From the NCBI RefSeq assembly GCF_009687885.1, contig NZ_BLAF01000007.1, positions 1 to 64,000 on the forward strand: a stretch of 64,000 nucleotides of DNA, written 5' to 3'. The notes under the pieces are model-generated. The model was not told the DNA's origin. It did no database searches and worked only from the letters and a program-made list of their open reading frames with translations. The number at the start of each line of letters is the position of its first letter. Position 1 is the stretch's first letter. Position numbers and translations under genes: made by a program. Shown piece after piece: positions 53,320-61,806 of the stretch. Source of the DNA: Acrocarpospora pleiomorpha. GTDB taxonomy: Bacteria > Actinomycetota > Actinomycetes > Streptosporangiales > Streptosporangiaceae.

Positions 53320-54533
53320 CCATCGAGTCCGTGGACCCCATCGCCCGTCCGGCCGGAGTGCCGACTGTCAGCGGCCTCCGCGCCGCCGCCGCTCCCGTTC
53401 TGGCCCGGCTCGGCGCGACCGCCCGCGAGCGCGAGGAGAGCCGCGACTTCGCGTTCGACGACGTGCGGCAGCTCATCGACACCGGCATCCTCCTGCTCGC
53501 GGTGCCCGCGGCCGACGGCGGAGCCGACGGGTCGCAACGCGACCTCTTCGACTTCGTCATCGACCTCGCGCGCGCCGACTCCAGCCTGGCGCAGGCTCTC
53601 CGGGGCAGCTTCCTGGCCACCAGCCGGCTGTCGGCCAGGACCGACTTCCCGGGCCGAGCCGAACTGGTGGAACAGATCCACGCCGGCCACCTCTTCTCCG
53701 GAACCAACAACGAACGCACCGGAGGACCGACCGGCACGATCAACGCCACGCTGCGACGAGACGGGGACAGCTACCTCCTCAACGGCGAGAAGTACTACTC
53801 CACCGGCGCTCTGTACGCGACGTGGTTCGGGGGAACCGCCAGGGACGACGACGGCGACGTCGTGCACTTCCGCGTCCCCGTCGACCGGAAGGGCGTGGAA
53901 CGAATCGACGACTTCGACGGCATCGGGCAACGGCTCACGGCAAGCGGCACCACCCGGCTCACGGACGTCCGCGTCTACGAGGACGAGGTCACCAGGGCCG
54001 ACACGACGGCTCCGGACAACCCCTGGCGGGACGCCTCCGGCGCACAGCTCTACTTGACAGCCGTGGAGGCCGGTATCGCCGCACGGGTGTTCGACGACGC
54101 GGTCTGGTACGTCCGCGAGAAGGCTCGTCCGATCAGGCACAGCACCGCGGACAGAAGCATCGACGATCTGTACGTCCGCCACACGGTCGGTGAGATCGGG
54201 GCGCGCGCGTTCGCGGCCCGCTCGGTCGTCCTGCTGGCCGCGGAGAACTGGGAGGCGTCGTGGCACCCCGCCGGGGCGCAGGCCTACACCGCGGGCGCGG
54301 AGTCCTCGGTTCTCATCGCCCAGGCCGGCGTCATAGCGATCGAATCCGCGCTCCGGGCCAGTGAACTGATCTTCGACGTCGCCGGCGGTTCCATCACCAG
54401 CCGGACGCTGGGCTTCGACCGGCACTGGCGCAACGCGCGCACCGTCGCGAACCACAACTCTCGCGACTGGAAGGCGGGAGTCGCGGGAGGTTACTTCCTG
54501 GCCGGCGAGGTGCCGCCGACCATCCTCTTCTGA
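53316..54533 (+). CDS. DszC/SfnB-like flavin monooxygenase (acyl-CoA dehydrogenase fold)
   Basis: 405 residues. The domains follow the acyl-CoA dehydrogenase order: helical (1-130), middle beta barrel with LFSGTNNERTGG and GDSYLLNGEKYYSTGALYATWFGGTA (130-240), C-terminal helices with the late TLGFDRHWRNARTVANHNSRDWK motif. That last motif and the NGEKYYSTG segment are typical of DszC and related two-component monooxygenases, which use FMNH2 and oxygen, rather than of fatty-acid beta-oxidation enzymes. Last gene of the rightward transcript, with its ATG on the previous stop. It probably works on the same compound as the NtaA/DszA-like enzyme: DszC-type S-oxidation followed by DszA-type cleavage is a known pair. 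Confidence 0.88.
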   Translation: MTIESVDPIARPAGVPTVSGLRAAAAPVLARLGATAREREESRDFAFDDVRQLIDTGILLLAVPAADGGADGSQRDLFDFVIDLARADSSLAQALRGSFLATSRLSARTDFPGRAELVEQIHAGHLFSGTNNERTGGPTGTINATLRRDGDSYLLNGEKYYSTGALYATWFGGTARDDDGDVVHFRVPVDRKGVERIDDFDGIGQRLTASGTTRLTDVRVYEDEVTRADTTAPDNPWRDASGAQLYLTAVEAGIAARVFDDAVWYVREKARPIRHSTADRSIDDLYVRHTVGEIGARAFAARSVVLLAAENWEASWHPAGAQAYTAGAESSVLIAQAGVIAIESALRASELIFDVAGGSITSRTLGFDRHWRNARTVANHNSRDWKAGVAGGYFLAGEVPPTILF

Positions 54534-54545
54534 GGCCTCGTGGTC

Positions 54546-56996
54546 TCACCCCGGATCCGTGAGCGGCAGGCGGAGGACGAAGCGCGCGCCGCTGGTGGGC
54601 GGGCATTCGACGTGGAGGGTCCCGCGGTGGGCGCGGACGATGTCCCGGGCGATCGCCAGGCCGAGGCCGGTGCCTCCCGCGCCACGGCTGCGGGCGGTGT
54701 CCAGGCGGGCGAAGCGCTCGAAGATGTGCTCGCGTTCGGTTTCGGGGACGCCAAGACCGTCGTCGGTGACCGAGAGCTCGGCGCTGCCGCCGCTGCGGCG
54801 CAGGCCGACCTCGACGCCGTGCTCCGCGTGGCGCTGGGCGTTGTCGAGCAGATTGGTCAGCACCCGGCCGAGTTGCCGGGGCACGGCGTCGATCACCACG
54901 CCGGGTTCGAGCCGGAGCCGTACCGGGTGCCGGTCGCGCCCGCGGCGGGAGACCTCGGTCTCGACCAGCCGGGCCAGGTCGACCTTCTCCGGCGCGGCCG
55001 ACAGGTCGGCCCCCAGCCTGGCCAGCAGGAGCAGGTCGGAGGTGATGTCCTGCAGCCGGTCCACGTCGCCGAGCGCGTGTTCGAGCAGCTCGTCGAGGTC
55101 GGTCTCGTCGGGGTGGAGCTGGGCCTCCTCGAGCTGGGCTCGCAGCCCGGCCAGCGGGGTGCGCAGTTCGTGCGAGGCGTCGGTGGTGAAGCGCCGCTCC
55201 CGATCGAGGGACTCCCTCAGCCACGCCTGCAGGCGCTCCAGCTCCTGGACGCGGGTGCGCTCCATGTCGTACAGGCGGGCCCGCGCCAGGGCCTGGGAGA
55301 CCAGCCCGCAAACCGCGGTGAGCGCGGCGCGATCCTCGCTGGAGAAGCGGCGGGGCCGGTCGAAGGAGATCACGCAGCACCCGGTGTACTGGCCGGGCAC
55401 GAGCAGCGGGAGGATCACCGAGGCGTCCAGGTCGGGGCCGTCCGGATAGTCGGTCTTCGACGTGACGAAGAGCGGTGCGCGTGATCGAAGCGCGTCGGAG
55501 AGGGCGGAACGCTCCGGCAGCGGCTGGTTCTCCAGACGGCGGAGGATGTCCGGCGGGTAGTTGAACGCTCCGGCGACGTGCAGACAGCCGTGGTCGACGG
55601 TGAGGATGGCCAGGCCCGCCGCGCCGAACGACGGCAGCACCCGCTCGGCGATGACCCGCACCAGGTCACAGGCGGTCACGGCGTCGCCGAAGGCGCGGGT
55701 CAGCTCCTGGATCCAGGCGGCCCGCTCGGCGGCGGCGCGTTCGGCCGCCTCCCGCTCGGCGTCGCGCAGCCGCTTCTCCGTGACGTCGGCGAGGTAGAGG
55801 GTCAGGCCGTCGGGCACCGGCACCAGCCGCACCTGGTACCAGCGCTGATCGATCGGCCACTGCACCTCGAGACCGACGGGCACGCGCTCGGCGGCGGCCC
55901 TGCGGGACGCCGCCTGCAGATCGGGCAGCTTCCCCGCGGGCAGGTCCCACAGCACCTGACCGTAGGGGTCGATGACCCCCAGGAGGCGTTCCGCGTCGAG
56001 GTTGACGAAGGTGACCCGCCAGTCACGGTCCACCGCGAGGAAGGCGTCGCTCATGTAGCGGAGCGCACGGCTGACCGACTCGCGAGCGGCGCGGCTCTCC
56101 GTGGTGTCCCAGACCGTGCCGATCATGCGTACCGGCTCACCCGCGTCGTCGAACACCAGGTGGCCGCGCTCCTGCACCCAGCCCATGGTCCCGTCCGGGC
56201 GGCAGGCGCGGTACTCGACGTCGTAGAGGCCCCTGGTGCGGAGGGCCTCCTCGGTCGCGATCATCACCCGCGGATGGTCCTCCGGGTGGATGAGGCTGAC
56301 CCAGGAGTCGGTGTTGTGGGGGGCGGTGCCGGGATCGATGCCCAGCACGGTCAGCGCGGGCTCGTCCCAGTACAACTCCCCGGTCAGGATGTTCCAGTCC
56401 CAGGATCCGATCCTGGTCGCCTTCAGCGCCTGCCGGAGATGGGAGTCGGCGGCGTGCCACCACGGGCGCCTGGTGTCCGAGTCGGCGCTGGATCTCGCCA
56501 GCCGCAGGGCCAGCCAGTCGGCCAGCGACGCCAGGAACGCCCGCTGGCGGCCGGTCGGCCTGCCGGACCCGAGGGAGAGCACCGACAGCACGCCGATCGG
56601 CGCGTCCCGGCCGGGCAGTGGCACGGCCGTCATCGTCACGGCGGGCGGCGTGACCGCCCCGTCCCTCTTTTCGTCCCTCTTTTCACGCCGGACCCGCAGG
56701 ATGGCGGATGCGCACACGGGCGCCCCGTCGCGCAGCGCCTGGACGATGACCTCCCTGATCTCCCCCCACTCCCGCAGTTCCGCCGGGGGCAGTCCGGTGG
56801 CGACCACCAGGCGCGGCTCGCCACTGCTGGCGGGGGCGCCGGACCAGTGCACCATCCCGCTCAGCGCACCCAGGTCGGCGACCGCCTGGTCCAGCGCGTA
56901 CTTCAGCACTTCGATCTCACCGAGGCCGGCGGACGCGAGCGCGAGAACGCGCAGCCGCTCGTCCTCTTCGGAAGCCGCGGCCCAGGGTTCGTTCAT
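54546..56996 (-). CDS. Sensor histidine kinase with GAF and PAS domains
   Basis: 816 residues, soluble. An N-terminal GAF-like domain (about 15-180), two PAS domains (about 200-310 with GSWDWNILTGELYWDEPALTVLGIDP, and 320-420), a coiled-coil linker (AEREAAERAAAERA), a second GAF (about 440-575) and a HisKA-HATPase pair complete it. The phosphorylated His is in DASHELRTPL near residue 605, the N-box is NLLDNAQRHAEHG, and the G-boxes are DDGLGVP and GAGGTGLGLAIA. No response regulator gene is next to it, so it is an orphan. It is divergent from the small membrane protein/NCS1 permease pair across 135 bp, where an AT-rich TATGAT (57076-57071, minus strand) may be its -10. The ATG at 56996 is preferred over a GTG at 57008. 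Confidence 0.9.
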   Translation of the reverse strand: MNEPWAAASEEDERLRVLALASAGLGEIEVLKYALDQAVADLGALSGMVHWSGAPASSGEPRLVVATGLPPAELREWGEIREVIVQALRDGAPVCASAILRVRREKRDEKRDGAVTPPAVTMTAVPLPGRDAPIGVLSVLSLGSGRPTGRQRAFLASLADWLALRLARSSADSDTRRPWWHAADSHLRQALKATRIGSWDWNILTGELYWDEPALTVLGIDPGTAPHNTDSWVSLIHPEDHPRVMIATEEALRTRGLYDVEYRACRPDGTMGWVQERGHLVFDDAGEPVRMIGTVWDTTESRAARESVSRALRYMSDAFLAVDRDWRVTFVNLDAERLLGVIDPYGQVLWDLPAGKLPDLQAASRRAAAERVPVGLEVQWPIDQRWYQVRLVPVPDGLTLYLADVTEKRLRDAEREAAERAAAERAAWIQELTRAFGDAVTACDLVRVIAERVLPSFGAAGLAILTVDHGCLHVAGAFNYPPDILRRLENQPLPERSALSDALRSRAPLFVTSKTDYPDGPDLDASVILPLLVPGQYTGCCVISFDRPRRFSSEDRAALTAVCGLVSQALARARLYDMERTRVQELERLQAWLRESLDRERRFTTDASHELRTPLAGLRAQLEEAQLHPDETDLDELLEHALGDVDRLQDITSDLLLLARLGADLSAAPEKVDLARLVETEVSRRGRDRHPVRLRLEPGVVIDAVPRQLGRVLTNLLDNAQRHAEHGVEVGLRRSGGSAELSVTDDGLGVPETEREHIFERFARLDTARSRGAGGTGLGLAIARDIVRAHRGTLHVECPPTSGARFVLRLPLTDPG

Positions 56997-57131
56997 CGCC
57001 GTTCTCACCCCCCGGCTGTCATGGCAGAGGCATGACGCTGGACCGATTCGTCCGAACGTTTGTCCTGTTTATCATAGTAATGACCGGTTTCTAGAGTGAG
57101 AGCAAAGTCCCTGGAGAGCGGAGAACTAGCC

Positions 57132-57272
57132 GTGCCGAAACAGCTCATCGAGCAGATGGACAACCCCGCGGAGCAGGGCGTGCCCTTCACCCGGGGCGAC
57201 TACATCCTGCTGTTGCTGGTGACCTTGGTCGTGCCGCTCATCGCACTCTGGACCGGGACGGCGCTCTGGTGA
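57132..57272 (+). CDS. 46-residue single-span membrane protein upstream of NCS1 permease
   Basis: A short gene read from GTG with GGAGAGCGGAG just upstream. After a polar N-terminus (VPKQLIEQMDNPAEQGVPFTR) one hydrophobic helix runs from about residue 24 to 41 (YILLLLVTLVVPLIALW). Its stop overlaps the GTG start of the permease gene (GTGA), so the two are translationally coupled. It is probably a small accessory subunit that stabilises or regulates the permease, as is known for some other small transporter partners. I know no named family. Confidence 0.7.
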   Translation: MPKQLIEQMDNPAEQGVPFTRGDYILLLLVTLVVPLIALWTGTALW

Positions 57273-58651
57273 CCGGCGGATGGCCGATTCCCCGCTCGGA
57301 GCGTCCGTGGAGTGGCCTGGCCGTGTTCTACGCCTCGGCCTCGACCGCCATCGCCACCTGGTGCTTCTTCATCGGAGGGCAAGTCGCGGACTATCTGAAC
57401 GCCACAGCGGGCACCCTGACCATCATCTGCGGGTCACTCCTCGGCATCCTGCCGGTGATCCTCGCCTGCCTGCCCCCCTGCGGGAAGTACGGCGTCGACT
57501 CCGTCGTCACCAGCAAGGCCCAGCTCGGCACGCGCGGCTCGATCTTCGCCATCGCGCTCATCTACCTCTCGGTCGTCGGCTGGAACATCGTCCTGACGAT
57601 CTCCTTCAGCCGGGCGGGCGCCGAGCTCCTCGTCGCGACGGGGATCGCGCCGCGGCCGGCGCGCACCCTGCTGGAGACGGCCATGTCCCTCACCGGCGCG
57701 GCTGTCGTCTGGTACGCCCTGCGCAAAGGAGCGGACTCGCTACGGAGCGCGACCACCTACATGGCCCCCGGAGTGATCGTGCTCGGCCTCGTCGTGCTGG
57801 CCCTGCTGATCCAGCGGATCGGCTGGCACGAGATCATCGCCGCCGAGCCGGTCGCCGCCCGCCCCGACCCCCGGTACAACTACGCCACGGGCGTGGAACT
57901 GCTGATATCGGCCAACCTGTCCTGGTGGCCGTACGCCGGCGCGATCATCAGGCTCTCACCCAGCGTCCGGGCCACACTCTGGCCGGCGGTGTTCGGCCTG
58001 GGCCTGTCCGTGGGCCTGGTCTCACTGATCGGCCTCTACACCAGCCTGGCCGTCCCGGGCTCCGGCGGCGACCCGACCCGGCACCTCTTCGCGCTCGGCG
58101 GCCCGTGGGTCGCCCTGGCGGGCCTGGCCTTCATCGTGCTCGCCAACGTCGCCACCATCATCGTGGGCAGCTACGTGGCCACCCTCGCGCTGAGCCAGGT
58201 CCCTCCCGTGAACCGCGCCCCCTGGAACGTCAGCACCCTCACCGCCATCATCCCGGTCACGATCGCCTCAGCGTTCTTCGCCCTCCCCGCCGCCGAGCAC
58301 TTCCGCACATTCCTCGCGTTCTGCGGCGTCCTGTTCGGCCCGATGGCAGGAATCCAGATCGTCGACTACTACCTACTACGCCGCCGCCGACTCGACATGG
58401 CGGCAGCGTTCGACAACTCCCGCCACTCCGCCTACTACTTCTGGAAAGGGATCAACCCCGTCGGCTTCGCCGCGCTGGCCGCCGGCTCCGCCGCCTACTT
58501 CTACCTGCTCAACCCATTCACCTACACGTCCCGCCCGCCCTACGACTACATCACGGCCGCCATCCCCGCCACCCTGCTCTCCGCCGCGATCTACGCCCTG
58601 GGCGTCACACTCATCCTCCGCCCATCCGGAAAGGGCGGCTACATCAGATGA
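57269..58651 (+). CDS. NCS1-family purine/cytosine-type permease
   Basis: 460 residues and about 12 membrane helices. The N-terminal GLAVFYASASTAIATWCFFIGGQVADYLN region and the later SANLSWWPYAGAIIRLSP and FGPMAGIQIVDYYLLRRRRLDM segments match nucleobase:cation symporters of the NCS1 family (cytosine, allantoin, hydantoin, thiamine-precursor carriers). Substrate cannot be fixed from sequence. It is coupled to the 46-residue membrane protein and divergent from a sensor kinase that could control it. Its stop lies just before the terminator of the convergent tRNA gene. Confidence 0.88.
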   Translation: MTGGWPIPRSERPWSGLAVFYASASTAIATWCFFIGGQVADYLNATAGTLTIICGSLLGILPVILACLPPCGKYGVDSVVTSKAQLGTRGSIFAIALIYLSVVGWNIVLTISFSRAGAELLVATGIAPRPARTLLETAMSLTGAAVVWYALRKGADSLRSATTYMAPGVIVLGLVVLALLIQRIGWHEIIAAEPVAARPDPRYNYATGVELLISANLSWWPYAGAIIRLSPSVRATLWPAVFGLGLSVGLVSLIGLYTSLAVPGSGGDPTRHLFALGGPWVALAGLAFIVLANVATIIVGSYVATLALSQVPPVNRAPWNVSTLTAIIPVTIASAFFALPAAEHFRTFLAFCGVLFGPMAGIQIVDYYLLRRRRLDMAAAFDNSRHSAYYFWKGINPVGFAALAAGSAAYFYLLNPFTYTSRPPYDYITAAIPATLLSAAIYALGVTLILRPSGKGGYIR

Positions 58652-58653
58652 TG

Positions 58654-58685
58654 AAAAAAGCCGGTTCGCTTGGCTGCGAACCGGC
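58654..58685 (-). terminator. Intrinsic terminator of the tRNA-Val gene
   Basis: A perfect 10-bp inverted repeat (GCCGGTTCGC and GCGAACCGGC, six-base loop, 58660-58685) is followed on the minus strand by six T residues (58659-58654). It lies 10 bp beyond the tRNA 3' end and is a textbook Rho-independent terminator. On the plus strand no T-run follows, so it does not serve the permease gene. Confidence 0.85.
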
Positions 58686-58695
58686 CTGGGAAACC

Positions 58696-58770
58696 TGGTG
58701 GGCGATACTGGGATCGAACCAGTGACCTCTTCGGTGTGAACGAAGCGCTCTCCCGCTGAGCTAATCGCCC
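58696..58770 (-). tRNA. tRNA-Val (anticodon CAC)
   Basis: Read on the minus strand the gene is 75 bases long including an encoded CCA. The acceptor arms GGGCGAT (58770-58764) and ATCGCCC (58706-58700) pair perfectly, the discriminator base is A, the D-arm is GCTC...GAGC, the anticodon arm is CTTCG-TTCACAC-CGAAG with anticodon CAC, and the T-arm contains GGTTCGATCCC. CAC reads the valine codon GUG, which is heavily used in this genome. Confidence 0.95.
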
Positions 58771-59296
58771 GGGATGATCGCCGGGCCACTGGCCCGACGT
58801 GGAAAACCATACCGTACTTCGGAGGGTGGTGGCGAAGGCTATAGATGGGTAAGGGGCCTGTGGGTAACAAGGGGCCTGTGGGTAACCGGAGAGTCGCGAG
58901 GTGTGTACGGAGTGGCGGAATCTAGGCAGTTCTGGTGGTGTGAGGGGCAGCGCATCGCAAGTTGGGGCGCATCGTCACCGAAAGGTTCTCTGGAGTGCGG
59001 CGGCGTGGCGGTGTGTTGTCATAGCATCGTGATGCCCCACACTCGACCAATACGCACCACCTGAGACCGATACACCCCTCCCGGGGACACGCAAAACCCT
59101 TGCAAACATGCACCTGTTGGTGACGTTTGCGCAGGTAGTCGCCTAAATGTCTTGCTGTGAACTGCGTTACAGAAGGGCCTGAGAGCGGAATCTTTCCTAC
59201 AGGTTTCTTCGTTCCGCGTCATAGCACGGGACGTAGTCCGTGTGAGCAGTGAAAGCCCCGATGAGGGGACCCGACGACGAAAAGGTTTGGCTGACG
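58771..59296. other. Intergenic region between tRNA-Val and ssgB
   Basis: About 525 bp without a convincing gene. It should hold the tRNA promoter (leftward) and the ssgB promoter (rightward). A tandem duplication of AAGGGGCCTGTGGGTAAC occupies 58851-58868 and 58869-58886. A few short frames are open but have no binding sites or coding-like codon use. I could not assign promoter elements with confidence. Confidence 0.4.
58851..58886. repeat. 18-bp tandem duplication
   Basis: AAGGGGCCTGTGGGTAAC occurs twice back to back with no mismatch, upstream of the tRNA-Val gene. It may be a neutral duplication or a repeated binding site. Confidence 0.8.
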
Positions 59297-59713
59297 ATGA
59301 ACAGCACCACCGTCTCTGCCGAGCTGGGCCTTCGGCTTGTGGTCCCTGACCGTACTACCGTCCCCCTGCTCGCCGGACTCAGCTACACGGCCGAGGATCC
59401 GTATGCCATCCGGATGGCCTTCCACGTGGGGAACGACGAGCCGGTCGAGTGGATCTTCGCGCGCGAGTTGCTGACCGTCGGCATCGTGCGGCGGGTGGGT
59501 GACGGGGATGTCCAGGTCTGGCCGGCGCGGTCGGACGGTGAGCGAACGCTCAACATCAGCCTCACGTCGCCGTTCGGGCAGGCCCTGTTCGAGGTGCCGC
59601 TGGCGCCGCTGACCGAGTTCCTGCACCGTACGTATGAGCTGGTGCCGGCTGGGCGTGAAGTCGACTTCATGGACCTGGACGAAGAGTTGACGAATATGCT
59701 CTGGAGCTCCTGA
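59297..59713 (+). CDS. ssgB: SsgB-type sporulation and cell division regulator
   Basis: 138 residues, the size of Streptomyces SsgB. The sequence MNSTTVSAELGLRLVV opens the protein, and DPYAIRMAFH, EPVEWIFARELL, VGDGDVQVWPARS and DFMDLDEELTNML follow the SsgA-like family closely. In Streptomyces, SsgB with SsgA positions FtsZ at future sporulation septa. Its presence implies that the organism makes spores from hyphae. I start at the ATG at 59297 because SsgB homology begins there; a GTG at 59249 in frame would add 16 residues. It stands alone, with its own upstream region. Confidence 0.9.
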   Translation: MNSTTVSAELGLRLVVPDRTTVPLLAGLSYTAEDPYAIRMAFHVGNDEPVEWIFARELLTVGIVRRVGDGDVQVWPARSDGERTLNISLTSPFGQALFEVPLAPLTEFLHRTYELVPAGREVDFMDLDEELTNMLWSS

Positions 59714-59785
59714 ACTGTTACCTATTCCCGACACAGCCCATGCTTTCCTGACATAGCGTCCTGTCTGGAGATTGGGGGCGCCGAG

Positions 59786-61192
59786 ATGGGGCGTGGGACG
59801 GGAGCGTCGCTGCTCGCGGGGGTCTTACTGCTGGGGGCGTGCGCGTCGCCTGCGGTGGAGGAATCGCCGCAAACCCGGCCCCCGGTCGCCGCCACGATCC
59901 CCCCGGAGACGGGCGGCACGCCCGGCGTCGACGAGATCAAGCACAGTGACAACGTCAGGCTGGTCGCCAACGTGCCACTGGAAGCGCCGTTCGACGGGCC
60001 GCAGGCCTGGGGGACGGATCTCGCGTTCCAGGGCACGTACGCATATGTCGGCAATTATGAGGGTTTTACGGTTGTTGATATTGCGGATCCGGCGGAACCC
60101 GTAGTGGTGTCGCGGACCGTGTGCCTGGGTGGGCAGAACGATATTTCGGTATCTGGGAATTTGCTCTTTCTGTCGGTGGATTCGCCCAGGAGTGATGACA
60201 CCTGCCAGGGTCAGGCGTCGGATCCGGGCGCGCCGACGGCCTGGGAGGGCATCCGCGTGTTCGACATTTCCGACAAGGCCAAGCCGGAGTACGTGACCTC
60301 GGTGCGGACCGACTGCGGATCCCACACGCACGCGCTCGTTCCCGGTGAGACCTCGATATACGTGTACGTGTCGTCGCCGTCTTCCGTACCGGACGCGCGG
60401 AACTGCCCGCCACCGCATCAGAACCTGACGATCGTCGACGTACCGGTGCAGAACCCCAAGGCCGCTCGGGTGGCCGCGAAACCCAACGTTTTCCAGGATC
60501 GGCCGGGCGGCGACGGGGAGTCCGAGTTCAATCCGGCCGGATGTCATGACATCACCGTCTATCCGGAGCGGAAACTGGCGGCGGCCGCGTGTTTCGGGGA
60601 CGGGTTCCTGCTGGACATCACCAATCCTTTGCGGCCGAAGACGCTGCAGGTCGTACAGGACGAGAATTTCGCGATCTGGCATTCCGCGACGTTCAACAAC
60701 GCGGGCACCAAGGTCGTCTTCGGGGACGAGCTGGGCGGCGGCATGGCGCCGACCTGCGACGCGAACGTGGACGAGACCCAGGGCGCGAACGCCATCTACG
60801 ACCTCGTCGCCGGTCCGAAGCTCCAGAAGCGCGGATATTTCAAGATTCCGCGGGCGCAGAGTCCGGAGGAGAACTGCGTGGCGCACAACGGCTCGCTGAT
60901 CCCGGTGCCGGGCAAGGATGTCATGGTCCAGGGCTGGTACCAGGGCGGCGTCTCGGTCTGGGACTTCACCGATTCCGACAATCCTCGCGAGATCGGGTTC
61001 TTCGAGCGCGGACCGCTGCCGCCGGGCAAGCAGCTCGGCGGGTCATGGTCGGCGTATTACTACAACGGGTACATCTACTCCAGTGACATCACCAAGGGCC
61101 TGGACGTCCTGGAGATCACCGATCCGCTGACCGATCCCGCCAAAGCCGTGAAGATGACCGAGCTGAACGTGCAGACCCAGCGGTCGTACTAG
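59786..61192 (+). CDS. LVIVD-repeat lipoprotein
   Basis: 468 residues. The signal ends in the lipobox LLGAC (Cys19), so the protein is anchored to the outer face of the membrane. The rest is a beta-propeller built from LVIVD-type repeats: AYVGNYEGFTVVDIADPAEPVVVS, EGIRVFDISDKAKPEYVTSV, NLTIVDVPVQNP, GFLLDITNPLRPKTLQ, GGVSVWDFTDSDNPREIG and GLDVLEITDPL. Repeats of this kind are found in surface proteins of unknown, often adhesive or binding, function. The stop shares a CTAG with the stop of the convergent DUF305 gene. Confidence 0.9.
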   Translation: MGRGTGASLLAGVLLLGACASPAVEESPQTRPPVAATIPPETGGTPGVDEIKHSDNVRLVANVPLEAPFDGPQAWGTDLAFQGTYAYVGNYEGFTVVDIADPAEPVVVSRTVCLGGQNDISVSGNLLFLSVDSPRSDDTCQGQASDPGAPTAWEGIRVFDISDKAKPEYVTSVRTDCGSHTHALVPGETSIYVYVSSPSSVPDARNCPPPHQNLTIVDVPVQNPKAARVAAKPNVFQDRPGGDGESEFNPAGCHDITVYPERKLAAAACFGDGFLLDITNPLRPKTLQVVQDENFAIWHSATFNNAGTKVVFGDELGGGMAPTCDANVDETQGANAIYDLVAGPKLQKRGYFKIPRAQSPEENCVAHNGSLIPVPGKDVMVQGWYQGGVSVWDFTDSDNPREIGFFERGPLPPGKQLGGSWSAYYYNGYIYSSDITKGLDVLEITDPLTDPAKAVKMTELNVQTQRSY

Positions 61193-61806
61193 AGCATTTC
61201 GCGCATGCGGCCGATCTCGATCCGCTGGCCGCGCGCGACGTCGGTGGCCAGGGTGCGCATCATGCGGTCGCGGCCGTCCCGGAGCTCCTCGGCCGCCATC
61301 GTCAGCGCGCCCTCGTGGTGCCTGATCATCAGGGTGAGGAAAAGCCGGTCGAAGGCCGCGTTCCTGGCCGTGCGGAGGCTGTTCATTTCGGGCAGGCCGG
61401 CCATGCCGTACCCCTCCGGGTGATCGTGGGCGGGCGCGCGGCCGAGGGCGGCCAGCCAGGAGGTCAGCACCGCGACCTCCGGGCGCTGCGCCGCCTCGAT
61501 GCGCCGCGCCATGGCCGTGACCTGGGAATTCGTGGTACGGCCCGGGACCAGCCCGGCCATCTCCAGGGCCTGCCGGTGATGCGGGATCATCATCTCCGCG
61601 AACCGGACATCCGCGCCGGTCGCGCGCGACTCCCCCGTCCCGATCCGCTCCCCCGGCGTCGCCGTACGGCCCACGCCGCCGGGCCCGCCCGGCACGACCA
61701 CCGGCGCGCCGGACCCGGCGACCAGCGGCGTCTCCGGCGTGGCCGCCGAGCAGGCGGCCACGAGCACGGCGGCGAGGGCGAGGGCGACGGCGGGGGCCGC
61801 TCTCAC
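61189..61806 (-). CDS. DUF305 lipoprotein
   Basis: 205 residues read from GTG. The N-terminal signal ends in the lipobox LVAAC (Cys near residue 17). A Gly/Pro/Val-rich linker leads to a DUF305 domain with two paired-histidine helices: ADVRFAEMMIPHHRQALEMAG and FDRLFLTLMIRHHEGALTMA, the usual four-helix, ferritin-like arrangement. Family members are exported and are often linked to copper, but the function is not established. The GTG overlaps the stop of pabC (GTGA), which suggests a shared transcript although the functions look unrelated. Confidence 0.92.
   Translation of the reverse strand: MRAAPAVALALAAVLVAACSAATPETPLVAGSGAPVVVPGGPGGVGRTATPGERIGTGESRATGADVRFAEMMIPHHRQALEMAGLVPGRTTNSQVTAMARRIEAAQRPEVAVLTSWLAALGRAPAHDHPEGYGMAGLPEMNSLRTARNAAFDRLFLTLMIRHHEGALTMAAEELRDGRDRMMRTLATDVARGQRIEIGRMREML

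Noticed and set aside
58774..59064. 96-residue frame between the tRNA and ssgB
   Set aside because: No binding site, mixed codon use, and it runs through the 18-bp tandem repeat; nothing protein-like is visible.
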